From assembly GCA_038277395.1 (NCBI GenBank), contig CM076197.1, positions 25,989,057 through 26,053,056 on the forward strand: a stretch of 64,000 nt of DNA. Reading direction: 5' to 3'. This DNA is from Dryocosmus kuriphilus (Eukaryota; Arthropoda; Insecta; Hymenoptera; Cynipidae). The notes below the pieces were generated by a model that searched no databases, had not been told where the DNA came from, and worked only from the letters and a program-made list of their open reading frames with translations. Made by a program: the position numbers and the translations under genes. This document shows, piece by piece, positions 22,344 to 31,499 of the stretch. Numbering within the stretch: the first letter of the stretch is position 1; each line of letters begins with the position of its first letter.

Positions 22344-23245
22344 ACGATGGATTAAAAAGGTACTATGTGGCAACGTCGCAATTTTGCCATGCAAATGCGC
22401 ATCCCGGTAAGAAGGTGTGAATTGAATTTGATTAATGTGCGAACAAATATGGTCGAATTTCAAACTTTTTGCATACCTAATCAATTCCGTTTTTGAAATA
22501 TGCGTTTTAATTCCTATTAGTGGAAAAGGATTGCGCCTCACTTTAGTTCTGTTTAATGTGTGTAAAAGTTTGAACACATTTTAATTATTTGACAACGGAA
22601 GAAACTGAAATCAATCTAATCCTATTTAATGTCATGAGCCAACCTCAAAAGTTGTACTCAATTTAATTCTCTCCATGAAGGATTAATTGTCAACATTTTA
22701 ATCTGGAACAATTCGTTTAACTAAAAATGCATCCAATCTAATCTCGATCAATACAAATATCGATGAATTTAAAACGTTTTGAATTCCAAACTAATTCCGT
22801 TTTTGAAATTTTTCGTCCGCATTCTAATTCAGTTTAATTGGAAGCTTCTTAACGGGATCATGTCAGTACGACAGGGGTTAAGGAGCAAATTGTAAAAACA
22901 TAATTTTTTTTCGGTGTCTCAAAGGAATTCTGAGGTGATAGGGGATTTTCTACTTTCCTCATTTTTCGGAAAAAGGGAGGGGAAAATATTCTTAAACTCG
23001 AAAATTGTTAGACACGGGAGTAAGGGAGAAACTTAAACTTGTGGTTTAAAAATATTTCCCCCCTTTTCCCGAAAAATGAAGAAAGTAAAAATCCCCCGCC
23101 ATCTCAGAGTTCCTTTGAAGCATTGAAAAAAAATAAATTTTTGCGATTTGCTCCTTAAGTCCTGTCGTACTGAAATGATGTGTATTTGCACGGCAAAATT
23201 GCGTCGTTGCAAAAAAGTGACAATCTTTCCGTGTAAATCCACCGC
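22344..23245. repeat. Long-hairpin (foldback) element with a nested MITE
   Basis: The left arm (22371-22400 and then 22857-22995) is the inverse of the right arm (23036-23212). Shared blocks include GCAACG-CGCAATTTTGCC, CAGTACGACAGG, TTAAGGAGCAAAT and CATTTTTCGG. The left arm is split by a 454-bp insertion, and removal of it makes the arms collinear. No coding capacity was recognised. The outermost ends are uncertain by tens of bases. Confidence 0.8.
22403..22856. mobile_element. Nested MITE, 454 bp
   Basis: The ends are inverted repeats of about 12 bases, beginning CCCGGTAAGAAG on the left and, reverse complemented, CCCGTTAAGAAG on the right, followed by weaker similarity. An AT dinucleotide lies on both sides (22401-22402 and 22857-22858). 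The insertion interrupts the left arm of the hairpin element at a point where the right arm is continuous, which independently supports these ends. It has no coding frame. Confidence 0.78.
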
Positions 23246-23297
23246 ACTATTATAACGTATAATTATTTCTTAAATCTCTCAACGATTATTTCATTGC

Positions 23298-23300
<3 letters not shown>

Positions 23301-23336
<36 letters not shown>
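23301..23336. repeat. (AT)n microsatellite
   Basis: Eighteen uninterrupted AT dinucleotides lie between the hairpin element and the next repeat. Confidence 0.97.
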
Positions 23337-23339
<3 letters not shown>

Positions 23340-23727
23340 CTTTAAAATTATTTAATTAAATGTTTAATTACTTATTTATAGCATATAAATAAGAAATTAC
23401 ACGCGTTAGAGGTGTTCTCACATCATCTCCAAATAAAGGTAGAAAATATTTTACAATATCTGGTATTTTGTTTTATTTCATAAAAAGGATTGATTGTAGT
23501 TGTCGTTAATATAATAATACTATTAAAAGTAATAAATAATTGTAAAAAGTAAACTCAAACGTAAATCCCCAAAGTTCTATTAAATGCTCTCACATTCTCT
23601 CGTAATTTATAAATTACCGTAATATTCTTGGTTATATTACCCAAAATAAATAATGCAGCAGTTGGCGATAACCTTATGCGTCGAAGTATTTAAAGAAAGA
23701 AATCCGATCCGAAATAGTGGTTTGTCG

Positions 23728-24574
23728 AATTTTGCTGAAAAGTGGTTTTCTTTATATTTCATAACATATTTCACGAATAACTCAAAAAGTACGCATCTGT
23801 TCGAAAAAATAATAGAAAGCAAATTTGTAGACCTGTTTGAGCTGAACAACTTTGTTTATTATTATTTTTCCGTATCTTGCATAATTTGGCGGAAAATTTG
23901 AAAATATTTATTTTTAATAACGTTTTAACGATTAAAACAAAAACCGTGCATTTTATGAAAAAATGGTTAAAACAAAATTAGTAGATATTTTTGAATTGAA
24001 CAACTTTGTTCTTTACCTATTTTTTGTATCTTGAATATTTTGGCGGGAAACCAGAGTTTTTTAATTTTAATAGCGTTCTCTTGATTAAAACAAAAACCGT
24101 TCATTTTATCAAAAAACGTTTAAGACAAAATTTGTAGATTTTTTTGAGTTGAACAATTTTACTTTCTTACATTTTTTTTTTGTATCTCTCATAGTTTAGC
24201 CGGAAAATGGATTTTTTGATTTTGTGAAAACCGTTTTTGATGGATAAAACCATAACTGTTGGTCAAAAACCGCTGGTTAACGAACTCGTTCTTTCTTTTT
24301 TCACTTAAAGAAGTGCACCAAAGCGCACTCCAATCCGATTAGTCCTTCGAAAGTTATCGCGATCATCACACGACGACGACGACAACGACGACAACGACGA
24401 CAACGACGACGACAACGACGACGACAACGACGAAGACAACGACGACGACAACAGACAGACAGACACTGTCGTAAAAACCGTTTTTTCTGACTCAGGGTGT
24501 CTCAAAACGTGGAGATTTCATGAAATCCGCGAAAGTCAAATTTTACATAAATCTAATACCTTCTCTGATGAGAA
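23728..24574. repeat. Dispersed repeat, copy A: 150-bp tandem units, triplet tract and unique tail
   Basis: About three to four imperfect units of roughly 150 bp share ACAAAATTTGTAGA, GAACAACTTT, GTATCTTG, TGGCGG and AACAAAAACCGT blocks. A conserved segment follows (CCAAAGCGCACTCCAATCCG), then a GAC/AAC triplet tract at 24369-24455, and a tail ending CTTCTCTGATGAGAATG at 24574. The whole arrangement recurs at 34040-35032 in the same orientation with the same 3' end point, so this is a defined repeat family rather than local slippage. I found no protein coding, and the element class is unknown. Confidence 0.82.
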
Positions 24575-24682
24575 TGTAAAAACTGAAACAACGGATATTT
24601 CTTTCTTAAAATGTGAAGACTACTATAATTTTGCAAATTTTCCCATATGGAATTAAATCTATAAAGTGGAATCGAAAAACGC

Positions 24683-24829
24683 ATGTCTTTGGAAGCCCCA
24701 ACCCGACAATTTGCCGAAGACGAGGAAATTTCTTATTGGGTTGCTTCTATCTATTATGACGAGGTCGCCAGTTCTGAGGATTTGAATGACTTCTTTCTTT
24801 ACGACAGTCCTGAAAAAAGATACTTCTAA
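24683..24829 (+). other. Short exon-like frame of unknown function
   Basis: The ATG at 24683 opens 48 codons of acidic sequence (EDEEISYWVASIYYDEV) ending at a TAA at 24827. The last part overlaps, in another frame, the conserved frame starting at 24786. I do not recognise it. It may be the 5' end of the gene whose exons are listed next, with a frameshift or missed splice. Confidence 0.3.
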
Positions 24830-25082
24830 AGCAGAACATACTTACATTTCTCCAGGTGGATGGCCCGAGAAACATGACATTAGAGGTAAGATATAGAAAA
24901 ATTCTAAAGGTTGGTAAAATTACATAAGAAGGTTTAATGACCCATTTCAATCAATTCTCGCAGACGTTTCTCTCTTTCCAGCAAAAGAAAATGTCCAAGA
25001 AGTTGGTTTCAAGACTGGATTGAGGCGCGAGGCAGTCGATCCCGAAAATGAATATGTGATTTTTATGCAGCTCAGTACGTAA
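24786..25082 (+). pseudogene. Unknown two-exon gene fragment, copy 1
   Basis: A frame from the ATG at 24786 runs 100 bases to a splice donor (GTAAGA at 24886). An acceptor ending at 24963 joins in the same frame to a second segment that ends at a TAA at 25080. The joined peptide contains TYISPGGWPEKHDIR and VSLFPAKENVQEVGFKTG and shows no domain that I recognise. The same exon-intron-exon unit recurs at 25447-25880 with identical exon length and intron phase. Copy 1 departs from copy 2 after position 25023 and then stops, so it looks truncated. Splicing is inferred, not shown. Confidence 0.45.
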
Positions 25083-25151
25083 CAAAAATCGTGGAAAATT
25101 TGCTCTGGTTGGAATTAGATAATCGAAGACTGTCGACCAGAGGCCGTGGTA

Positions 25152-25323
25152 TCCCAGTGGGCACAAAAATGCAGGACGTCTTTACGACACCTTAAACGAA
25201 TTTTAATGTCGAAAAGATGTCTTTACGTCATCTTTACGACAAGGACATAGGACGTCTTCGCGACGTCGTAAGGATGTCGTTAAGATGTCGTAAAGATGTC
25301 CTGCATTTTTTTGCCCGCTGGGA
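25152..25323. mobile_element. Short MITE with TCCCAG ends, 172 bp
   Basis: Inverted ends TCCCAGTGGGCACAAAAATG and, reverse complemented, TCCCAGCGGGCAAAAAAATG bound the element, with TA on each side (25150-25151 and 25324-25325). The interior is built from repeats of GTCGTAAAGATGTC-like words in both orientations, so nearly the whole element can fold. It lies between the two copies of the exon module. Confidence 0.9.
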
Positions 25324-25446
25324 TAACATTCACTCCTTGAAAATTTTCTTCGTCGGCTGGAGCGAATCCAATTATTTTCTCTTGAAACCTCCGAAAGATT
25401 ATATTGAAGTTTGTAGCAAGCGAGATCGCCAGTTCTGAGGATTTGA

Positions 25447-25880
25447 ATGACTTCTTCCTTTAGGACAGTCCTGAAAAAAGATACTTCAATAGCAGAACAT
25501 CCTTACATTTCTCCAGTTGGATGACCCGAGAAACGTGACATTGGAGGTAAAATATAAGAAATTCTAAAGATTGGTAAAATTACATAAGAAGGTTTAATGA
25601 TCCATTTAAATCAATTCCCGCAGACGTTTCCCTCTTTCCAGCAAAAGAAAAGGTCCAAGAAGTTGGTTTCAAAACTGGATTGCTTAGCAAGCAAACTGTG
25701 CTGTTAGATGAAATTCAAATTAACAGGATGGCCAATTTTCTTAATTACACGTCCACCAATGTCCTGAGGTTTCAAAAGTATCTAATGCTCTTCGATCCTA
25801 ACGCCTTAAAAAATTCCTGCATTATTGTTCCCGTAAAGAAAGTCAAGTACAGAATATATTGTTTAGGATTTGAGTGTTGA
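25447..25880 (+). pseudogene. Unknown two-exon gene fragment, copy 2
   Basis: The first segment (25447-25546, then donor GTAAAA) differs from copy 1 at 9 of 100 positions, one of which creates a TGA. The second begins at 25624 after an acceptor and stays open to a TGA at 25878, giving a longer tail than copy 1 (KTGLLSKQTVLLDEIQIN onward, with LRFQKYLMLFDPN). I do not recognise the family. The longer tail, and the exon-like segment that follows at 25919, suggest that copy 2 retains more of the original gene order. Confidence 0.45.
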
Positions 25881-25918
25881 TTTCATTAACTTAACTTCCC
25901 CTTTTATTATTATTACAG

Positions 25919-26091
25919 CCTCGACGATGGATGGTCTGCATATTAAAGTCAATTGGGAATTTCTCGACTGCATTTATCAAAACCGGGATACGACTCCTCG
26001 TCAGGTTTCTGAGGAGCAGCGGAAAAAATTCAAGTTCGATGCTTCGAAGTATCATGATAATGTGATAATACCAAAGATAAGCCAAAGGTGA
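25919..26091 (+). other. Candidate downstream exon
   Basis: A polypyrimidine stretch and acceptor (TTATTATTACAG, ending 25918) precede a frame of about 57 codons containing HIKVNWEFLDCIYQNRDTTP and a basic QRKKFKFDASKYHDN. It ends at a TGA at 26089, next to a possible donor (AAAGGTGA). It is probably part of the same unknown gene as copy 2, but no good donor was found at the end of copy 2, so the link is tentative. Confidence 0.35.
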
Positions 26092-26368
26092 TCATTCTTA
26101 TTTCATATTTGGTCAAATTTGATGCTATTTTTATTCCTAATAATTGAAATTTAATCATTTTCATATTTGTTCTTCTAGTATTTTGATTCGCTGAAATATG
26201 CCCGAGCCTGAGTACAAAGTCTTCGTTTCCTGAATTTTCACTTCTCTTAACTTCTCTTCTCGCATGCCAAATCTCTCTTAAAATGTATAATAAATAATAT
26301 GTCATGTATAAAAAGAAAGTATAAGAATCAAATACTTTTTACATTACATATATATATATATATATATA

Positions 26369-26593
26369 CGAGGTGTGGTCAAAAAGTAAGGTGACTTTTT
26401 GAATTTCTCGGGATGCGTACACTCGTCCCAAACATATGTGCACAGTTTCAGCTATATAGCATTTTTTGTTTGCTTGTGAGAGGCATAAAGGTTAGAAGTG
26501 TTTTGCGTGCTCGGCGATTTTCTGCTGTCGAAAAAAATTCATCTGGATCCGTTAGCACGCAAACGCTTCAACTTTTGTCAATGAGCACTAATG
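26369..26593 (+). mobile_element. mariner-like 5' end, truncated
   Basis: The sequence CGAGGTGTGGTCAAAAAGTA after a TA resembles mariner left ends, and the following 200 bases resemble a mariner leader ending in an ATG at 26581. A TIR element begins at 26594 and no transposase frame follows on its far side, so only the 5' end is supported. Confidence 0.55.
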
Positions 26594-27425
26594 CACGGAG
26601 AAAAGGGTTTAGTTAGGCCAACGAGGATCCTAGTACGTCCTACTAGACAGTGTAGTTAAATATGAACCAACAAGCTGTCTAATTGCGCGCGCCAGACAGT
26701 TCAGTTAGACTCTGTCTAGTTAGGCGTACAAGGCATCGGGTGCGAGTTACTAGACAACTAGTACGGCCAACGTTTTCGCGGGTAGTGGGGCTAAGTAGCT
26801 ATCTAGTAAAGGTTACCGAACATTTAGTTAGGCCTGCGTTCCTATGTTCCACACGTTCCTATGTTCCACAAATCCAATAGTTTGTCCACTTCAACGTCAC
26901 AAAATTCACTCATTTTATATAATAGATAGAAATACAATGCAAAGAACACTAGGCTATGCTATCTTATATTTTTAACTAGAATAGAAATAACACTATGCTA
27001 CACTATATTATATTTTTAACTAAATTGATCAATAAATACAAATAACACATGAAAATCGAACGAAAATGTACGCGTCGTCAAAAGAAACTGCAGAGATGCA
27101 CGATGCACTGTAGGGCTCCTGGAGCTCGAGAAATCGAGCCTAATTTGCACTCAAGATGGTGACGCCGAAAATTAAGCAGACATGCTAGGAGATATTAGGT
27201 AAAGAGTGTGGGAGGGAGCATCGAAGGGAGTAATAGAGTAGTGGGGGACAACTGTTTACTAGATGTCTAGTTACTGACACTAGTCACCACTACTAGACGG
27301 ATCGGTTAGATTTACTACACCACTTACTAAAAGTTTAGTAAGCCGTACGATGCATCTGTCTTAAATTTACTAAACGCGCGTAACTAGATTCGTCTAGTTG
27401 GCCTAACTAAACCTTTTTCTCCGTG
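26594..27425. mobile_element. Non-autonomous TIR element with CACGGAG ends, 832 bp
   Basis: The left end CACGGAGAAAAGGGTTTAGT and the right end (reverse complement CACGGAGAAAAAGGTTTAGT) match over about 25 bases into TTAGGCC. Many short words around CTAGTTAGG, CTAGAC and TTACTAGA cluster in the first 250 and last 200 bases, like subterminal binding sites of a hAT-type or related element. There is no transposase frame inside. A clean target duplication was not found. Confidence 0.75.
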
Positions 27426-27526
27426 TGCGTGTGAATAAAAGCCATAAATGAGCTCGCCCCGATTCGTACAAGGAGACAAACCAACAAGCGCTATTTAAAG
27501 GCTCTGTTCTAAACCTAGCATCAAGT

Positions 27527-27613
27527 GGCCTGATGGCTCACTGGGTAGCACGCTGAACCGATAAGCGAAGAATCTTTGGGTCGAGTCTCGATACGTGTAG
27601 TTTTTTTTTTTGG
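27527..27613 (+). ncRNA. tRNA-derived SINE head or tRNA pseudogene
   Basis: The sequence has an A-box-like TGGCTCACTGGGTAGCACGC and a B-box-like GGGTCGAGTCTCG at normal tRNA spacing, followed at 27601 by a run of T that would stop RNA polymerase III. The acceptor ends do not pair and the T-stem is weak, so a functional tRNA is unlikely. A tRNA-derived SINE promoter is the best reading. Confidence 0.55.
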
Positions 27614-27779
27614 TTGACCTAGACGACGCATTGGTATGCATTGATACGAATTGGTTTCACGCTTCGTAAATCAGTCCCAATTAATTTCAGTTCGTTTCAA
27701 CGAATCAGAAAACGGGATTCACACGCATTCAGGAATAGCTAATTCGCCCCAATGCGCGCCAATTTTTTTTTACTGGGGG
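27614..27779. other. Spacer between SINE and hAT remnant
   Basis: No gene is present. It contains imperfect repeats of GAATTGGTTTC and CGTTTCAACGAA words and could be the 3' end of the hAT element or the body of the SINE. Confidence 0.3.
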
Positions 27780-29177
27780 TTACTTTTCTTCTTCTTCTTC
27801 TTCATTATCGAATTCCTCATTGGCTTCTGTACACCCAATGTTGTTCATCTTGTAAATTATGTGCAAATTTCTGGACACGTAAACAATTTTACCGGCCCGT
27901 TCAGCTGTTATCCTGTTTCTGCTCTTGCTGTGCACGTAACTATATGCGCTGAACGATCTTTTTGTTGCAGCAGAAGTCGATGGCATAGATAAAATCATGC
28001 TTGCTACTTTACTCAGTGCAGTTGAGTAACAGAATGTATTCCACTGCGTTCTAGGATTTTCTTTAATTTTCTCAACTGCTTCCCAGATGTACTCATTTTC
28101 TCAAAATTCCTTATGATTGAGGTACAAGTGGAGTTCCTCTTCAAAATTTGTGTGAGGACACATCCTTGGAATTGTGGATCTAAAAGATTTGCAGCGTAAT
28201 GTATTGGACGGAGTACAAAATCCATCCGCTCTTTTACGAGATTGATAACAGTCACTTCTTCTTCTGCTGATAGTGTGGTGCATAAGGAAGATTTGTTTTA
28301 AGATGATCTGTAATTTCTTTGAATGCGGCGGGGACCTGGCTTAAGCACGATGTATCAGATTCAAATTTTGTAGTCCAAATTTGAAGCGGTTCAATTAGAA
28401 AGCATAATTGTTCGGCTTCAAACATTAGGTCATAATTAAGAATCAGATTTTTCAAATTATTTGAAACGTAGTTTGTAACTTCATCACATTTCGCAAACTG
28501 AACGAGAGCCTTGACTAGCGTTAATTGTTTTTATTACAAATGTGACACGTTTTGTAATTAGCATCATATTTGATCATTTTAAAATATCATCGACCAGTAA
28601 ATTACTGGAGTGTGCGTTGCACCCATAGTAGGCAATCGGTAAATCCCGCAGATCTTGGTTCTCAGATATGAGTCGCCAAGGTTTCTTCATATTGGATGCA
28701 TTATCGCTGCATATAGATAAACAACGATCTTTTCCGCTCACTGCTATTCTCCTTTATTACATTAGCGAAGAATTCACCAGTATGATGCTCCGTTTAAGTG
28801 TATTCTGTTCTAAACAACAGAGGTTCTGGAGTTGTTACGATGACGTTGATAACTGGCTCATATCTGTAAGTCATGAAAATTTAAAAAGAACTCTATACAA
28901 TACAAGTATAAATATGTGTATGACTATATTTCCATTTTTTTTAATTTTACTTAATGTTACTTCAAGCATCTACTTGAATTCCGTAGCAAGTAACTTTTGC
29001 AACTATTTTTGCAATTTCACTTTCAATGCGATTATATTCTGTAGTCAGCAACATTGTAGATAATGTTTTTCTACTCGGCAGAGGGAAAGATGCTTTGAAG
29101 GCTTTGAAGGACTCTTTCCAATAAAAATTCTCAGCAAGGGAGAACGGTGCTCCAGAAGCCAAAATAGCGCGTGTCAA
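27780..29177 (-). pseudogene. hAT-family transposase pseudogene
   Basis: Reading the minus strand from 29177, the N-terminal part has AILASGAPFSLAENFYWK and LPSRKTLSTMLL. Next come a block with HTGEFFANVI near 28775, a YGCNAHSSNLLVDDILK segment near 28610, HYAANLLDPQFQG near 28190, and the C-terminal dimerisation segment with TKRSFSAYSYVHSKSRNR near 27950. This order matches hAT transposases of the DUF659/zinc-finger type, which cut and paste DNA leaving 8-bp duplications. Many stops and shifts separate the blocks (near 28960, 28650, 28500, 28255 and 28010). The terminal inverted repeats were not identified. Confidence 0.85.
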
Positions 29178-29179
29178 TA

Positions 29180-30690
29180 ATTCCCGTAGTATATATATAT
29201 ATATTTGTATTTATTTCCAGAAAGACCCTAGGATTAATTACCCCTCTAAGGAACAGAGAATATATAATAACATATATAATTACAAGCACTAATCGATGAA
29301 TGTTACATGTTAAGTAGAGTTAGTTCTAGAGTTAAAAGGATACCCTAATGAACATATATACATAGAATTGTACGTGCATTTGTATATATTTACACGTGCA
29401 TTTTTACGTCTCAATTTCGGACAAATGTGCATAGAAATATACGGAAAAATATGTGTCCAAATTTACGTATGTTTGCACGTGTATATTTATCGGGTATACG
29501 GCGTGGGTTATAACGAATTCAAAACTGTGTTGCAAGTTCTAACTGTACGTGAAGCCTGCGCATGTTAATTGCATGCGTAATTAAATGTGTCAATTTGTGT
29601 TAAGATTTTTTCATGTATTGCGAATCATATTCCAAGTGCGACTATGTACGTGCATTTATATATGTATAATGTCACGTCCATTCACACATGGGAAATTCGT
29701 GGCTCGAATCTTATCCAACACAAAAGCGCGCTCTACGTGCATTGTTACGTGTAACGAGATCGAACGTGCGCCTTAGCCCGCGGAAATGATTCCTGTTTGT
29801 GTTGTTAATTCGTTTAACAATAAAATTTGAATTATTATAATTTAATTACATTTTTTGTTTAAGTTATGTTTTACAATAATATTTGAATTATGCGAATTAT
29901 TAAAATACTTTCTGTATTACCTTTTGTATTACTTTCTCGTTCATTTCCTGTCATGAAAAATCATAAAGAGTTCCAAGATAGGACTGAATATTCTTAAATT
30001 AACGACGATAAAGTCATTGTCAAAATTATAGTAGAGTGATTATCGTACTTATCGTATATAGTTCTGCTTTCTAACGGAAGAACTCAATAAATAACATTAA
30101 TTGTTTAGAGTTAATTCTATTACGCAAGTCAGCCTAATATAATAGTCTCTATGCAAATTTCACTAGGGGCTTTCAACCTTCAGCAGAATTGCATGTATAT
30201 TACACATACATTAGTACGTGGAAAATTTCTTACTCGAAATATATCAAAGTGAGAATCTGTAATTGCATTCAAGTGAGACTTTGTACCTATATGTTCTTAT
30301 ACATAGAAATTGCACGTATATTTACAGATAAATATATGCGTGGAAAATATGTCGTTCGAATTGAGTTCAAGTGACACTTTACTCACCTAGTAAAAATACC
30401 TCTGAGGCATCATAAGAATCCATTTAGAAACATCTGAGATTACTGTTAGAGGTTTAAGTGGATTTAAAGATTGTTCGTGGAACGTAATTGGTCGTAACGC
30501 CTTCTTAATGGGATTCGGGATATACTGTTAATTTATTGAAATGCTTGTAATAGCTTGTATGAGGAACCGAAGTGGAATTGAAAACCAAAATTATTTTTTA
30601 ACGTCTCCTTAAGTGAATCTAATAGGGACTTAAGAGGAATGTTTAAGTGGAAATTATTCTAAGAGGATCTAAGAGGATCTTAAACGGACA
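29180..30690. other. Non-coding region with ACGTGCAT-like words
   Basis: A short AT microsatellite lies near 29190. From 29360 to 29790 and 30180 to 30380, words such as ACGTGCATTT and GTACGTG recur irregularly, suggesting an old degraded tandem or dispersed repeat. Frames here show only repeat-derived codons. Confidence 0.4.
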
Positions 30691-30699
30691 TTAAGCCAC

Positions 30700-31490
30700 A
30701 AAACTATTTTACACGAAATTTTTGTAAGTGGATCTAATGGGACTTTAAGAGGACTAATTTTACTGCGAAATGCGACTAAGTACAAAATTGTTGCTCTAAA
30801 AGGATCTAAGGGGAACTTAAGCGCCATCAAAATTAAATTCTCGTAAATTTTTCTAAGTGAACCTAATAAGAATTTAAGAGGACTGCCTTTATACTGCCAA
30901 AAATGCAACTAAGTATAGAATTGTCCTTCTAAAAGGATCTAAGGGGAACGAACGTGAGCGTTCATCAAAACTAAATTTCCTTAAATTGTCTAAGTGAACC
31001 TAATAGGAATTTAAGAAGACTGCCTTTAGTGCCAAAAATGTGACAAGTATAGAATTTTCGTTCTAAAAGGATCTAAGGGTAACTTAAGCGTCATCAAAAT
31101 TAAATTTCCTTAAATTTTTCTAAGTGAACCTAATAGGAATTTAAGATGACTGCCTTTACTGCCAAAAATGCGACTAAGTATAGAATTATCGTTCTAAAAG
31201 GTTCTAAGGGGAACGAACGTAAGCGTCCATCACAATTAAATTTCCTTAAATTTTTCTAAGTGAACCTATTAGGAATTTAAGAGGACTGCGTTTAGTGCCA
31301 AAAATGCGACTAAGTATAGAATTTTCATTCTAAAAGGATCTAAGGGGAACTTAAACGTCATCAAAATTAAATTTCCTTAAATTTTTCTAAGTGGACCTAA
31401 TAGGAATTTAAGAGGACTGCCTTTACTGTCAAAAATGCGACTAAGTACAGAAATGTCGTTCTAAAAAGATCTATGGGAAAATTTTATTTT
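30700..31490. repeat. Tandem array of alternating 128- and 138-bp units
   Basis: Units anchored on ATGCGACTAAGTATAGAATT recur near 30767, 30898, 31033, 31164, 31303 and 31434. Units carrying GGGAACTTAAGCG alternate with units carrying the longer GGGAACGAACGTGAGCG, in the order A B A B A, so the true repeat is a dimer of about 267 bp. Weaker relatives of the unit extend upstream to about 30600. Confidence 0.85.
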
Positions 31491-31499
31491 TATATATAA

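Noticed and set aside
24305..24505. Minus-strand Ser-rich frame
   Set aside because: Antisense of the GAC/AAC triplet tract in repeat copy A.
27527..27600. Functional tRNA gene
   Set aside because: The acceptor ends do not pair and the T-stem is weak; a SINE promoter fits better.
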